Below are positions 48,910 to 58,800 of a DNA stretch of 64,000 bases, one piece after another; position 1 is the first letter of the stretch, and each line of letters opens with the position of its first letter. The DNA is taken from contig NZ_JANIPJ010000017.1 of NCBI RefSeq assembly GCF_024623455.1, positions 1-64,000 of the forward strand, read 5' to 3'. The position numbers were made by a program, and so were the translations under genes. Under the pieces are notes generated by a model. That model searched no databases, had not been told where the DNA came from, and saw nothing but the letters and a program-made list of their open reading frames with translations. This DNA is from Paenibacillus soyae. GTDB lineage: Bacteria; Bacillota; Bacilli; Paenibacillales; Paenibacillaceae.

Positions 48910-50274
48910 TTAGCTGCGGGCAGCCAGCCGTTTGATCTTATCTAAAGCCGCTTCCCATTCCTTCTCCGGATCGGCTTGCTTCTCTTGCACGTTCTGCAGC
49001 GCTTCCTTGATGAAGGAATCCGTCTGATCGTGCAGCGGTCCGTAATAAACCGGCTCAACCGTAGCGGCCGCGGCTGCAAATTCGGTAGCGGAAGCCTGCC
49101 CGCCGAGGAACTCGTCGGTTAGGTCTTTGAAGGCAGGTTCTTCGAACAGCGCCGGAATGGATGGCATCAGCCCTTTGGTTTCGAACGTTTTCATTTGATT
49201 TTCCTTGTTCACCATCCAGCTGATGAACGCGTAAGCTTCTTCCGGATGCTTGCCTTCCTTCGGCAGCGAGATAAACGAGCCGCCCCAGTTGCCCGCGCCC
49301 TCCGGAAGCTGAGCGATACGCCATTGTCCGGCCGAATCCGGGCCGTTGCTCTTAATGTTGCCTAACATCCAAGCCGGTCCCGGCAATACGATGAAGCCGC
49401 CTTCGTTCGTCGCTTGCGACCATTCCGGAGCCCACAGCGCGAAGTTCGCTACCCAGCCTTCCTGAATGCCTTTGACCGTGAAGTCGTACGCTTTTTTTAC
49501 CTGCGGGTTCTTGTCGCCGATGAAGGAGCCGTCGTTTTTGTCGTAATAAATTTGGCCGTCCGATTGATCGCGCAGCGCGTTGTAGATCAGATCGCGGGAG
49601 TCGACGAACGGCTTGCCCGTCGCATCCTTGAACTGCTTCGCGACCGCCGCGAATTTATCCCATGTATCGATAGCCGCGGAGAATTCCTTCGGATCAGTCG
49701 GCAAGCCCGCTTGCTCGGCCAGATCGACGCGGTAGTACGCGACGGTCGGCGCGATGTCCGTCGGCAGTCCGATTTGGAATTTGCCGTCCGTGGACGAAGC
49801 CTGCTGCCACTTCCAGTCGAGGTAGTCGCCCTTCAGGTCGGCCGCGCCGAGATCGTTCAGGTTGTAGAATTTGTCCTGCGCGTTAATGAAGCGTTCCATG
49901 AAGCCAATCTCAAGCTGGAAAATATCCGGCGCTCCCGAGCCGGCGGAGAGGGCGGTCGTCAGGTTGTTGTGATGCGCCGTTTGGTCGCCCGTGTTCTGAA
50001 TCGTGATCTTCACATTCGGATGCTCGGCCATGTACTCCTTGGCTAGCTCCTCGTAATTGACGTTGCCAAGCGTCCAGAAGGACAGCTCGACGTTCTCGCC
50101 GGTGCTGCCGCTGCCGCCGGTATTCGCCGACGGCTCCGACGAGGCGTTGCCTCCGCCCGCCGAGTTGTTGCCGTTGTTTCCGCTTCCGCCGTTGCCGCTG
50201 CAGGCTGTCAAGGCAAAAGCCAGGATAGCCGTGAGCGCAAGCGTCAGCATTTGTTTCGTCTTTCCGTTGATCAT
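48910..50274 (-). CDS. Carbohydrate ABC transporter substrate-binding lipoprotein
   Basis: A 454-residue family 1 binding lipoprotein. The signal peptide ends in lipobox LTAC (Cys near 25), followed by a Gly/Asn/Ser-rich tether to about residue 60. The binding domain begins VELSFWTLGNVNYEELAKEY and contains APDIFQLEIG, PTDIAPTVAYYRVDL and GGFIVLPGPAWML. GGAAGGGG precedes ATG 50274 by about 10 bases. It is first of the importer genes, with a palindrome and possible promoter just upstream. The sugar is unknown; the FWTLGNVNYEE type occurs in oligosaccharide importers. Confidence 0.94.
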   Translation of the reverse strand: MINGKTKQMLTLALTAILAFALTACSGNGGSGNNGNNSAGGGNASSEPSANTGGSGSTGENVELSFWTLGNVNYEELAKEYMAEHPNVKITIQNTGDQTAHHNNLTTALSAGSGAPDIFQLEIGFMERFINAQDKFYNLNDLGAADLKGDYLDWKWQQASSTDGKFQIGLPTDIAPTVAYYRVDLAEQAGLPTDPKEFSAAIDTWDKFAAVAKQFKDATGKPFVDSRDLIYNALRDQSDGQIYYDKNDGSFIGDKNPQVKKAYDFTVKGIQEGWVANFALWAPEWSQATNEGGFIVLPGPAWMLGNIKSNGPDSAGQWRIAQLPEGAGNWGGSFISLPKEGKHPEEAYAFISWMVNKENQMKTFETKGLMPSIPALFEEPAFKDLTDEFLGGQASATEFAAAAATVEPVYYGPLHDQTDSFIKEALQNVQEKQADPEKEWEAALDKIKRLAARS

Positions 50275-50306
50275 TGCAGATAAGACCCCTTCCTAAACAT
50301 TGGAAT

Positions 50307-50326
50307 GAATTGCAATTCCAACTATA
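50307..50326 (-). promoter_or_regulatory. Palindrome and -10 upstream of the sugar importer
   Basis: GAATTGCAATTC (50307-50318) is a perfect 12-base palindrome inside a wider TGGAAT...ATTCCA repeat. Next to it on the minus strand is TATAGT (plus 50321-50326). A regulator site at the start of the operon is plausible; the -35 is poor. Confidence 0.35.
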
Positions 50327-50455
50327 GAGGAATCCCCGCGGCTTGATGAGGAGGCAAACTTACGATTTGAGGTTGAAATTATTACGGTGGAGCAGCGTGA
50401 GGGGGGGGATCGATCAGAACGACTGCTTAACGCGCTTGCGGAAGCGCCTGCATGT

Positions 50456-50499
50456 GAAAAAGCGTCCCCACTCCTATCAGGAGCAGGAACGCTTTTTCA
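50456..50499 (-). terminator. Terminator of the 50500-53432 gene group
   Basis: Imperfect long stem GAAAAAGCGT...ACGCTTTTTC with an inner CTCCT/AGGAG helix, running directly after the stop codon; T-run within the distal arm on the minus strand. Confidence 0.75.
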
Positions 50500-52119
50500 T
50501 TACAAAGTCCATAAATCTTCACCGTTAACCGTCGCGATCGGTCCGTCGTCCACGAGGCGCAGCTCCAGCGTATCGCGGCCGCGCATACTGTACGAGCAAT
50601 CGAGTGGAGCCTCGGCGAACGAAGGCTTGTTAAGCCGGCAGCCGGAGACGAAGGACTCGAACGATTCGATGCCAAGCGATGCCGCTTCCTTCATCGTGAC
50701 GGCCTCCAGAACGATTACGTTCCCAACCGCTCCTTCGGTACGAACATCGTATCGATCCTTGCCGCGCTCCAAACGGAGAGGATGCTTCGCATGCACGGCT
50801 ATGTACGTCTCATTCACGACCCCATAAAGCGATGTCTCCTCCAGCACCCACTCACCGTCGCCGATCGGCAGCACTCCCGCAATATCTTGCGAATGCGGGC
50901 GATACAATGCGATCAACGTCCCTTTATAAATCGCGATTTCTTCGGCGTCGCTGCTGTGCCGGTCATCTGCGGCGCCTGCAGGCGAGTAGAAGTAAGCTTG
51001 ATTAACGGATCCTTCCCGAACGGGGAAGGACAGGTCCCAACGCCGCTGCTCATTGTCGAACTCCAGCCGCCGTTCCTTCATGCCGCCGAGAGCGTATCGC
51101 TCCGTCATGTAGACATAGCTGTGAAGCCTAGTCGATGGCTGTTCGGCCGATAAAGGATAAGTGCGGCGAAGCTCGCACGGATAAGCTCTATTGAATGCCC
51201 GACTCCGAGCAGCTTCCGAAATCTCGTAGCTCAGCAATCCCGCATACTCGACTCTAGGCCAATCGGAAGGCAGCGGAATATCGCCGAACTGTACGTAATC
51301 CATCGCCTGGTTTCTATCGGCGGGAGCGTCATGCGGCCAGGAACGGGAATGGGGGCCGACCCATGCGCCGTGCAAATAATAATCGGAGCGTTCCTCCCAA
51401 AGCCATTCCAGCATCTCGTCCAGTTCATCGCGGATGGCCTCGTCGGGAACGAGCTCCCAAGCGGCGGCGAAGGCTTGCGCCCAATGCCAGAACCAAGGGA
51501 GGATGCCATACTCCGTCATGCCGTATTCGCGAACCCGGTTCAAGGTCGAACGCAGACGGTCATGGCTTGCGCGCAGTAACGGCTCGTCTCCTAGAATGGA
51601 GGCGTATATGAGACCGGCGGCGGTATGCTTGGCTTCATGATGGTTGTACAGCGCAAGCGGCGCCTTGTAGTATCCGGATGCGTGCATATGGCGGACCGCC
51701 TGGTCGAACGAATTCCGTAAGACAGCAGGCATGTCCTTACCGTACCTCTGGGCGAATAACGCCATCAGCGGTCCCATCAGCTCCACGGGCAGAGGGTGGG
51801 CGGAAGCCTGCCGCGGATCGTCCCCAAGGTTAAGCGGGAAGTGTCCGTAGGTCGGGCTAGCCGAATCGCCGTCCTGCAGAGCTAATACCTGCGACAATAC
51901 GCCGCAGGCGAGGCTATTCGCGCGTTCGGTATCCGATTCGTCCAGAAGCGCTTCCCTCGCTGCCGCGAACAAATACGACGCGTCATAAAAGTTATCCCGG
52001 ATATCTCCGTGGTACCACAGGCCGCTTGGAAGCAAAGGTTTTGCGAGCGCCCGGCTCGCGATTTCGCGCATAACGTGTCGTCTTCGCGCAGCGTTCCCTG
52101 CCGATGTCAATCCGATCAT
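50500..52119 (-). CDS. Unidentified alpha/alpha-barrel-like protein, possible polysaccharide-degrading enzyme
   Basis: About 539 residues, not confidently recognised. The N-terminal 300 residues look helical and contain clustered aromatic/His motifs (GLWYHGDIRDNFYDASYLFAAA, ALYNHHEAKHTAAG, LPWFWHWAQAFAAAWEL, YLHGAWVGPHSRSWPHDAP), as in toroidal (alpha/alpha) lyases and hydrolases such as heparinase II/III-like enzymes. The C-terminal 200 residues are beta-rich. No signal peptide, so cytoplasmic. The start may be ATG 52119 or TTG 52110 (AAAGG nine bases upstream of the TTG). It lies 13 bases after the ABM-domain gene, and the importer operon follows on the same strand, suggesting a role in processing the imported sugar. 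Confidence 0.75.
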   Translation of the reverse strand: MIGLTSAGNAARRRHVMREIASRALAKPLLPSGLWYHGDIRDNFYDASYLFAAAREALLDESDTERANSLACGVLSQVLALQDGDSASPTYGHFPLNLGDDPRQASAHPLPVELMGPLMALFAQRYGKDMPAVLRNSFDQAVRHMHASGYYKAPLALYNHHEAKHTAAGLIYASILGDEPLLRASHDRLRSTLNRVREYGMTEYGILPWFWHWAQAFAAAWELVPDEAIRDELDEMLEWLWEERSDYYLHGAWVGPHSRSWPHDAPADRNQAMDYVQFGDIPLPSDWPRVEYAGLLSYEISEAARSRAFNRAYPCELRRTYPLSAEQPSTRLHSYVYMTERYALGGMKERRLEFDNEQRRWDLSFPVREGSVNQAYFYSPAGAADDRHSSDAEEIAIYKGTLIALYRPHSQDIAGVLPIGDGEWVLEETSLYGVVNETYIAVHAKHPLRLERGKDRYDVRTEGAVGNVIVLEAVTMKEAASLGIESFESFVSGCRLNKPSFAEAPLDCSYSMRGRDTLELRLVDDGPIATVNGEDLWTL

Positions 52120-52132
52120 CCTTTCCCTATTC

Positions 52133-52435
52133 TTAGAAGCCTTTCCCGCCAACCGGACGAAGCTTGACCGGTTCGATTGCGGCAATAAGAGGGCGCGCTT
52201 GCTGAATCAGCGCGATGGCCGCGGGATCCTTCAAGGAATTCGTATGCGCTTCCGCGCTGCGCCACAGCTCCATTACCCATATCGCGTCCGGATCATCCTC
52301 CGATACGTTGACGAGATACAGCTCGCAATCCGCGTTATCCTTCATCCCTTCCGCCGCCTGGAGCAGAATGTCCGCCAGCTCCTCCCGTTTGCCGGGCTGC
52401 GCGGTTAATTTGCCTGTCATGGAATATTTGCTCAT
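52133..52435 (-). CDS. Antibiotic biosynthesis monooxygenase (ABM) domain protein
   Basis: A 100-residue single-domain ferredoxin-like fold protein of the YgiN/ABM type: KYSMTGKLTAQPGKREELADILLQAAEGMKDNADCELYLVNVSEDDPDAIWVMELWRSAEAHTNSLKDP. Members act as small cofactor-free oxygenases or quinol-modifying enzymes, usually as dimers. AAAGG nine bases before ATG 52435 sets the start. Its first 101 bases overlap, in another frame, the end of the WYL regulator gene. Confidence 0.9.
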   Translation of the reverse strand: MSKYSMTGKLTAQPGKREELADILLQAAEGMKDNADCELYLVNVSEDDPDAIWVMELWRSAEAHTNSLKDPAAIALIQQARPLIAAIEPVKLRPVGGKGF

Positions 52436-53432
52436 CTTCATCATCCTTTCTTTCGTTAGCTTGCCTCCGCATTTCCTTGTAGTGATTCGCGATGCCTTCG
52501 CTTGTCTGAACCAGCTTCTCGATTAACGAGATCGGCTCGACAATCGTCAGTGCTTTGCCATAGGGCATGAGGTAGTAGGGGACGTAGGAGAACAGCGCGG
52601 ATTCTCCCATCCGGAACAAGGCTTCGCCGTCCGTTCGTTCGTGCAGCGCGTGGCCGAACAGCCAATGCTTCTGCAATTCGTTAAGCGCCTGCTCGGGGGC
52701 GCGTATGCGCAGGTCCACCAGCCGTTCCGCCTGTATGGCCCCTGGCAGCAGCTGCCCCATCAGAACCTCCTTGGCGGAGAAGTCGGCCGGACGTTCGAAG
52801 CGGGCATCCGTGAGGTCAAGCTCCATGATACGGTCTACCCGGAAGCTCCGAAGCGACCGGCGCAGACGGCAAAAGCCGGCGGTATACCAGCTTCCCTTCC
52901 AATGGACGATGGAATACGGCTCGAACTCCCGGCTCTCCGGCGCCGATCCCTTGCCTTTGTCATAGGTCATACGGACTACGAATCCTTGCGCGGAAGCCTT
53001 CTCCAGCTCGCGGAGTATACGGTTGTCATCCGCGTAGGAAGGAGCGGCGATGACGGTGAGGCCGGTCCTGGAACGGTCGATATGCGCGAGCTGATCTTCG
53101 TTCGTGTACCTCTTCAGCTTGGCGATGGCGCTTCCGAGCGCGCTTGTCAGGGGGTACCCGGCAGCTTCCGCGAATAAGGAAGCCTGCGCCAACGCTTTCT
53201 GCTCCTCCATATCGAACAGAAGAGGGGCATTCGAGAACTGTCCGATCATCTGATAGCCGCCGTTAGGTCCCGATTCCGCCATAATCGGGGCCCCGCTGGC
53301 GCAGAGCGAATCGATGCAGCGGTAGATCGTGCGGACGTGCACCTCAAGCTCGTCCGCCAGCTCCTTCGCGGTCAGCTTGCGTCCGGAGCGGAGCAGCCAG
53401 AGAATGGACAGCATCGTGTCGGATTTGGACAT
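52335..53432 (-). CDS. WYL-domain helix-turn-helix regulator (YafY-like)
   Basis: A 365-residue regulator: N-terminal HTH_11 (LSILWLLRSGRKLTAKELADELEVHVRTIYRCIDSL), GPNGGYQMIG, then a WYL ligand domain (YSIVHWKGSWYTAGFCRLRRSLRSFRVDRI) and a WCX region ending near SEGIANHYKEM. The last 40 residues (RRQANERKDDEDEQ onward) are charged and unlike the family; they are read through the start of the ABM gene, overlapping by 101 bases. AAGGA ten bases before ATG 53432 sets the start. It probably regulates the adjoining ABM or hydrolase-like gene. Confidence 0.92.
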   Translation of the reverse strand: MSKSDTMLSILWLLRSGRKLTAKELADELEVHVRTIYRCIDSLCASGAPIMAESGPNGGYQMIGQFSNAPLLFDMEEQKALAQASLFAEAAGYPLTSALGSAIAKLKRYTNEDQLAHIDRSRTGLTVIAAPSYADDNRILRELEKASAQGFVVRMTYDKGKGSAPESREFEPYSIVHWKGSWYTAGFCRLRRSLRSFRVDRIMELDLTDARFERPADFSAKEVLMGQLLPGAIQAERLVDLRIRAPEQALNELQKHWLFGHALHERTDGEALFRMGESALFSYVPYYLMPYGKALTIVEPISLIEKLVQTSEGIANHYKEMRRQANERKDDEDEQIFHDRQINRAARQTGGAGGHSAPGGGRDEG

Positions 53433-53486
53433 GAACGCTCATTCCTTTTTCTGTAATCGGTTTCTCTGGTATGAGCTTACCATACA

Positions 53487-53981
53487 TTAGGCGAGCGGCT
53501 CCATTCCTTTTTCGATCCAGCTGTCGTAGGTCGGCCCGTACAGCTCCGGCACCCGCAATCCCGCTTGGCTGATCAGGACGGTCAATTGTCCCCGGTGATG
53601 CGCCTGATGCATGACGGTGAAGCGCAGAGACGCGCCGTTCTGCCACTCCTCCCCGAATAAATGCTGCGTTTCCCCGAGACGGTCATCGCTCCATTGCGTA
53701 AGGACGGCTTCGAGCAGCGCGCGCGAAACCCGGCTGTACGCTTCCGCGATTTCCGCCGCCGTATCCGGTATTCGGTCTGGCGCTGGAGCGTCGAATCGCA
53801 GGCCGAGCGAGGCCATATAGCCAACGGAAGCGACCAAGTGCCACGCAAGAGATTGAATCGTCCGGCGGTTTTCCCGAATGGCCTGGGAGAGGGAATCGTC
53901 CGTCAACGCTTGAAGCGTCGCCTCTGTCATCTTAGACTCGTTTTTCCACTCCGCTGCGAATTGTTCCAAATTGTTGTACAT
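53487..53981 (-). CDS. DinB-family metal-dependent protein
   Basis: A 164-residue four-helix DinB/YfiT-like protein. The three expected metal-binding histidines are visible: SLAWHLVAS near 49 and MHQAHHRGQLTVLI near 125-131. Members include bacillithiol-dependent transferases. GGAGG eight bases before ATG 53981 decides the start over ATG 53987. It lies 54 bases upstream of the WYL gene on the same strand and is divergent from the alpha/beta hydrolase. Confidence 0.92.
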   Translation of the reverse strand: MYNNLEQFAAEWKNESKMTEATLQALTDDSLSQAIRENRRTIQSLAWHLVASVGYMASLGLRFDAPAPDRIPDTAAEIAEAYSRVSRALLEAVLTQWSDDRLGETQHLFGEEWQNGASLRFTVMHQAHHRGQLTVLISQAGLRVPELYGPTYDSWIEKGMEPLA

Positions 53982-54176
53982 ATCCATTCCTCCGTTAATT
54001 GTCGTTTTCGTTACTTGTTCAGTATAAGGGGGGATAACTGACAGCTACGGTCAGTGATTTTTCGCATCATAAAAATAAAATGCTAGGTTTACTTGTTGAC
54101 GGGCGAGAGGAAGTGCTATAAGGTGAAAAAAGCGCAATATTATCCATCATATGGAAGAAATGAGGCTTCATCTGCA

Positions 54177-55217
54177 ATGATACGGAAACGAAGGAAAACA
54201 AAAACGTTCGTGTCCATCATTTTGGTTTTGGTCGCTATTATCGGGGCCGCGCTTGTCTTTCCGACGTGGACGCCTTCAATTAAAGGGGAAAACGGCATCG
54301 CCGCGCTGGAGCAAATGAAAGTGAACGGCGCCTGGCACGAGGTCATGATCCGCGGCGCCGACCGGAACAATCCGATCGTTATTTTCGTCCACGGCGGACC
54401 GGGCTGCTCCGAAATCCCCTACGTGCGCAAATACCAAGAGACGCTGGAGGAGCATTTCACCATCGTTCATTACGATCAACGGGGAAGCGGCAAATCGTTC
54501 CGGTTCGGCGAAGACTATTCGAACGTGACGGCAGGCGTGCTGGTCGAGGACCTGTTGTCGTTGACGGACTATTTAACGGATAGATTGGGACAATCGAAGG
54601 CGATTCTGATCGGCCACTCCTACGGTACGTATATCGGGATGCAGGCTGCTGCATCCGCGCCGGAGAAGTACGCGGCATACATCGGGATCGGACAAGTCGC
54701 GGATCATCATGCCAGCGAGCTGGACAGCTTCGCTTATGTCCTTGAGCAAGCCTCCGCAGCCGGCGATCAGAGCGATGTAAGCAAGCTGGAAGCGATAAGG
54801 GAGGACATAGAGGCGGGGCTCGAGCGTACGCCGAGAAGCCTGATTCGGAAATATGGAGGAGCGGCAAGACTAATTAACGATAACCGAGATTATGTCGAAG
54901 GCTTTCTGCTGAACCGGGAATATAATTTGCTGGATGTCATCCGGTATGCGAGAGGCATTGCGGAGTCGCAGGACACGCTGCTTGAGGAAGAAGCGGAGAG
55001 CCCGATAACAAGCCTGGTGAAGAAGCTCGAGCTGCCCGTCTACTTCGTGATGGGCGAATTCGACTACATGACGTCGACGAACGCGGCCAAAGCGTACTTC
55101 GACGAGCTGGACGCATCCGACAAAACCTTTATCGTATATGAGCATTCCGCCCACTATCCTCAGTTCGAAGAAGAGGAACGATTCGCGGAGTGGATGGCAA
55201 CGACATTCCGAGACTAG
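54177..55217 (+). CDS. Membrane-anchored alpha/beta hydrolase, proline-iminopeptidase-like
   Basis: About 346 residues with an N-terminal basic segment and one membrane helix (FVSIILVLVAIIGAALVF), then an alpha/beta hydrolase domain. Motifs of the prolyl iminopeptidase S33 group are HGGPGCSE (oxyanion hole), YDQRGSGKS, the nucleophile elbow GHSYG, catalytic Asp in MGEFDYMTS and His in YEHSAHYPQFEE. The start is unsure: ATG 54177 has GAGG 11 bases upstream, while GTG 54123, also in frame, has GAGG about 12 bases upstream. Substrate unknown. Confidence 0.9.
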   Translation: MIRKRRKTKTFVSIILVLVAIIGAALVFPTWTPSIKGENGIAALEQMKVNGAWHEVMIRGADRNNPIVIFVHGGPGCSEIPYVRKYQETLEEHFTIVHYDQRGSGKSFRFGEDYSNVTAGVLVEDLLSLTDYLTDRLGQSKAILIGHSYGTYIGMQAAASAPEKYAAYIGIGQVADHHASELDSFAYVLEQASAAGDQSDVSKLEAIREDIEAGLERTPRSLIRKYGGAARLINDNRDYVEGFLLNREYNLLDVIRYARGIAESQDTLLEEEAESPITSLVKKLELPVYFVMGEFDYMTSTNAAKAYFDELDASDKTFIVYEHSAHYPQFEEEERFAEWMATTFRD

Positions 55218-55309
55218 AGGTAAGAACCCCGCAATCCATGAGAAACGATGACCGAAGCCTCATGATAAACTACTATCAGAATGACCATTAATAGCCGGAG
55301 GGATTACCC

Positions 55310-55762
55310 ATGCAAAAAATTACGACTTTCCTGTGGTTCAATGATCAAGCGGAGGAAGCGATGCAATTCTACACCTCGATCTTCCATGACTCGGCGATTC
55401 ATCAGATTTCGAGAGCTGGGGATCAAGTGATATCGGGCACGTTCCAGCTGGAAGGGCAGTCATTCATGGCGCTTAACGGCGGCCCGCATTATTCGTTTAC
55501 GCCGGCCATTTCTCTGTTCGTCAGCTGCGAAACGCAGGCCGAGGTGGACGAGCTGTGGGAGAGGCTGCTAGCGGGCGGGGGAGAGGAGTCCCGGTGCGGT
55601 TGGCTGAAGGATAAGTTCGGGCTGTCCTGGCAGATCATTCCGAAGACGCTCGGCGAGCTGATGAATGACAAAGACCCAGTCAAAGCCCAGCGCGTAATGA
55701 ACGCGATGCTCGGAATGAAGAAGATCGTAATCGATGAGCTGAAGCGGGCTTACGAGGGGTAG
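55310..55762 (+). CDS. VOC-superfamily protein, PhnB/3-demethylubiquinone-methyltransferase-like
   Basis: A 150-residue protein of the PhnB-like branch of the vicinal oxygen chelate superfamily: QKITTFLWFNDQAEEAMQFYTSIF, FQLEGQSFMALNGGPHYSFTPAISLFVSC and CGWLKDKFGLSWQIIPKTLGELM. It is a cytoplasmic dimer of unknown substrate; many homologues are mis-annotated as methyltransferases. GGAGGG about 8 bases before ATG 55310 sets the start. Confidence 0.93.
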   Translation: MQKITTFLWFNDQAEEAMQFYTSIFHDSAIHQISRAGDQVISGTFQLEGQSFMALNGGPHYSFTPAISLFVSCETQAEVDELWERLLAGGGEESRCGWLKDKFGLSWQIIPKTLGELMNDKDPVKAQRVMNAMLGMKKIVIDELKRAYEG

Positions 55763-55829
55763 AGATGCGCAGCAGGGAAGAAGAGACCGGCAGATATCGA
55801 ATCTGCCGGCATCCGAACTGTTAAATACG

Positions 55830-55868
55830 GCAAAAGGCGGCGCAGACATGGTCTGCGCCGCCTTTTGC
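55830..55868. terminator. Bidirectional terminator
   Basis: Perfect 18-base stem GCAAAAGGCGGCGCAGAC / GTCTGCGCCGCCTTTTGC with loop ATG. A second hairpin (CCGGCAGAT / ATCTGCCGG) lies just before, at 55786-55810. Confidence 0.85.
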
Positions 55869-55873
55869 GTTTG

Positions 55874-58800
55874 CTACGCTTCTTCCATCATCTCAAGCAG
55901 CGACAGCAGAAGCACGACGGCTTCCGCGCGCGACGCGTCCTCTATCGGATCGAACGTGCCGCTTCCTTTGCCTTGCATCAGACCAGCTTCCACGGCGGCC
56001 GCGATGTATCCGCGGGCCCAGCCCGGCGCCAGCTCGCCGTCCTCGAACGGAAGCCCGGCGCCTTCTATCGGCTCGAGCCCGGCGAAGCGGACGATCAGCG
56101 CGGCGATTTCCGAACGGGAGATCTGGTCGGCCGGACGGAACGTTCCGTCCTGGTAGCCTTCGATATAACCCGCGGCTGCCGCGGCCATGACCGCCTCCAT
56201 TGCCCAGGCCTGAATCTCGTCGGCATCGGCGAACGAAGCTTGCTCGCCGGTCGACAGCTCTTCGATCGGAAATGCTCTCATCATAAGCGTAACGAATTGC
56301 GCTCTCGTGACCGAAGCATCCGGCCTGAACGTGCCGTCCTCGAAGCCTGTTACCATGCCTAGGCTTACGGCCAGCTCGATGGCTTCCTTGGCCCAATGCT
56401 TTGCGATGTCGGAGAACTTGATCTCCGGTTCAGGCTCCGGATCCGTGCCCGGTTCCTCCGCGCCGCCGTCCGGATCCGGATTCGTTCCAGGGCCGGAACC
56501 AGGACCAGGATTATGCGGGATGTAACCCGTAATCGCGGCTGTGGCCGAAAGAGCGCCTACCGTTACGGTAATCGTAGCTTCGCCGGCGCGGTGGGCGGTT
56601 ACGTTCCCTCTGTCGTCTACGGATACGATCCCCGGATCGCTGCTCTGGTAGCCAATCCCTGACGTGACCGGCGTTTCGATTCCATTGCTGTAGATGCCTC
56701 TTACGGAAACCTTGCCTACTGCTCCGACCGCCAGTCGTTCGCCAGCTTCAACCTGCAGCCTTGTTACGATCGGGGCGTTCAGCGGCACAATCTTCATGCC
56801 AGCGTAATAGGCGTTCAAAATTTGCGTGTACGTCCAGCCGGACTTGCCCAGCATTTGCGCGCCGTATTGGCTCATTCCGGCGCCATGTCCGTTACCCCCG
56901 CCGTAGAACGTTACGCCGGCGATATCGCCTGCTTCGTTTTCCGTGATGTCGAAGGTGAAGAAGGCCGAATAAAGAATGCTAGGATTTTTGAGCGTCGCCG
57001 CCGCGTCGTAATCCGTGGAGCCGCCTTTGGCGCGGTATGCGAGAATGTCTCCCGCGCTTTCCGTGTTGGTTTTGTTCGGCCTGATCGTGAAACGAATGTT
57101 GAATTCTTTGATGATTTTATAAGTGCCGGTCGTGCCCTCGACGAGGAGCTCCGTTATATTGCCGCCCGCGCCTCTGTTGGCGACGGACATGCCGAGAAGC
57201 TTGCCGATGCCGTCGTCCGGAATCGGCTTGCTGGCATAGCTTCCGTCCGCCTGCTTCGTCAAGATGAAGAGGGGATCGGCCGCGTAGCGAAGCTTGATGT
57301 TATTGTTGATCGTCTTCGTAAGCTCTGCTCCGGTCAGAGCGACCTTCCAGCGGAAGTACAGCGAATCCGAGTCGTAGCCGGTCAGCGACAAGTCTTTGTA
57401 GAACGCGCTCACCGCCGCTTCGTCCGACGTATCGACCGACAGCATTTCTTCCTGGCTGCCGGGCTTGAACGTGTAGCTCTTGCCCGTCAAATACGGGATG
57501 GCCGTACCCGGGAACTTGTTCGTGACGGCGTCGGACCACACTTCGTGCTTCGACGCGCCGTAGCCTCCAGAAGTGGAATAAAATCTCGCGTCAACCAGCA
57601 TGCCTCCGCTCAGCATGATTTGCCCCGCGGTCGCGTCGACGGCTTGCCTTGTAAGCTCGTTCTCGGCGCTGTTGTTGTACACTTGGCTGAGCGTGCTGTC
57701 GTCGATATGGAAGCCTTTATCCGCAAAGCGGCTCATTAGATAATCCGTCATCGCATACGTTCTTGCCGCAATCGCCTGAGCTTTAAGCGCTTCAAGCCCG
57801 AAGGAAGCCGGCATTTCGCTCGGCACGACCTGGTACAAATACTGCTCGAGGCTCAGCTCGTTCACGAGCCGAAGCTTGCCTGCGTCGCTGGATAACGTGA
57901 ATTCCAGCTGTCCGCGGTATTTCGGTTTACCCTGTGCCCTCGTCAAGGAGGAGACCTCGATAAGCGAACCGTCGGCGGGCGGCATAGCGTATACGCGGTT
58001 GCTTGTATTCAGGAGCTCCGCGCCGTTCTGCTCGACAACGATTTTTCCTTCCGCCGACGTGATGATAACCGGCACGCCCGCGGCGGCTTCGACCGTCGAC
58101 TCGCCGATTTTGTCGACCAGCCGGAACGGAGCACTCGCGAGCAGCTCGATCCGGTTGTGATTCAGCTGCGTCAAGTCGGTAATGTCCGCGATGCTGCTGC
58201 GTATGCCGACGCGCATGGTGTCGCGTTCCGTCTCGCCGATCAACGTCATATGTTCGACCTCTCCGGCTTCGTTCAAGCGGATTTCCGCGTTGCTCGCGCC
58301 GACCATCACTTCTTCAAACGAACGGCGCACCGTAATTCCGCCGAGCTTCTGATCGATCACGACGTTAGAAGCAAGCTTCTTCACGCCGGACAGCTCCAGC
58401 TCGATCGTGCCGGCGATGGCGTCCTTGGCCATAATTTTTTCCTTCAGAACGCTGCCTGGTGCGTAGACGCCCGTCTTTGCGTTGCTGGCTTCGCTCTCGT
58501 TGTGCAGCCGGTCCAGCGCGGTGACGAGGTACGTATATTTCTGTCCGCTTTGCGCTGACATATCCAAGTAGCTTTGCACGGCTTCATCCGCCTGCTTGCG
58601 AACCGTGCCGATAAGCTGAGACGGACCCTCCGTATTCGGAGCGTCTGTACCTTCCGCCCGGTAAACCGCGAAGTAAGACGTATCGTCCGCCGCGGGGGCT
58701 TCCTTCCAGCGAAGCTCGATTTGGCCGGCGCGGGAAGAGGAGGCTGTCAGAAGAGCAGGGGCCTCCGGGGCTTCGTCGTCCAGCCAAGGCATCGTCGGCA

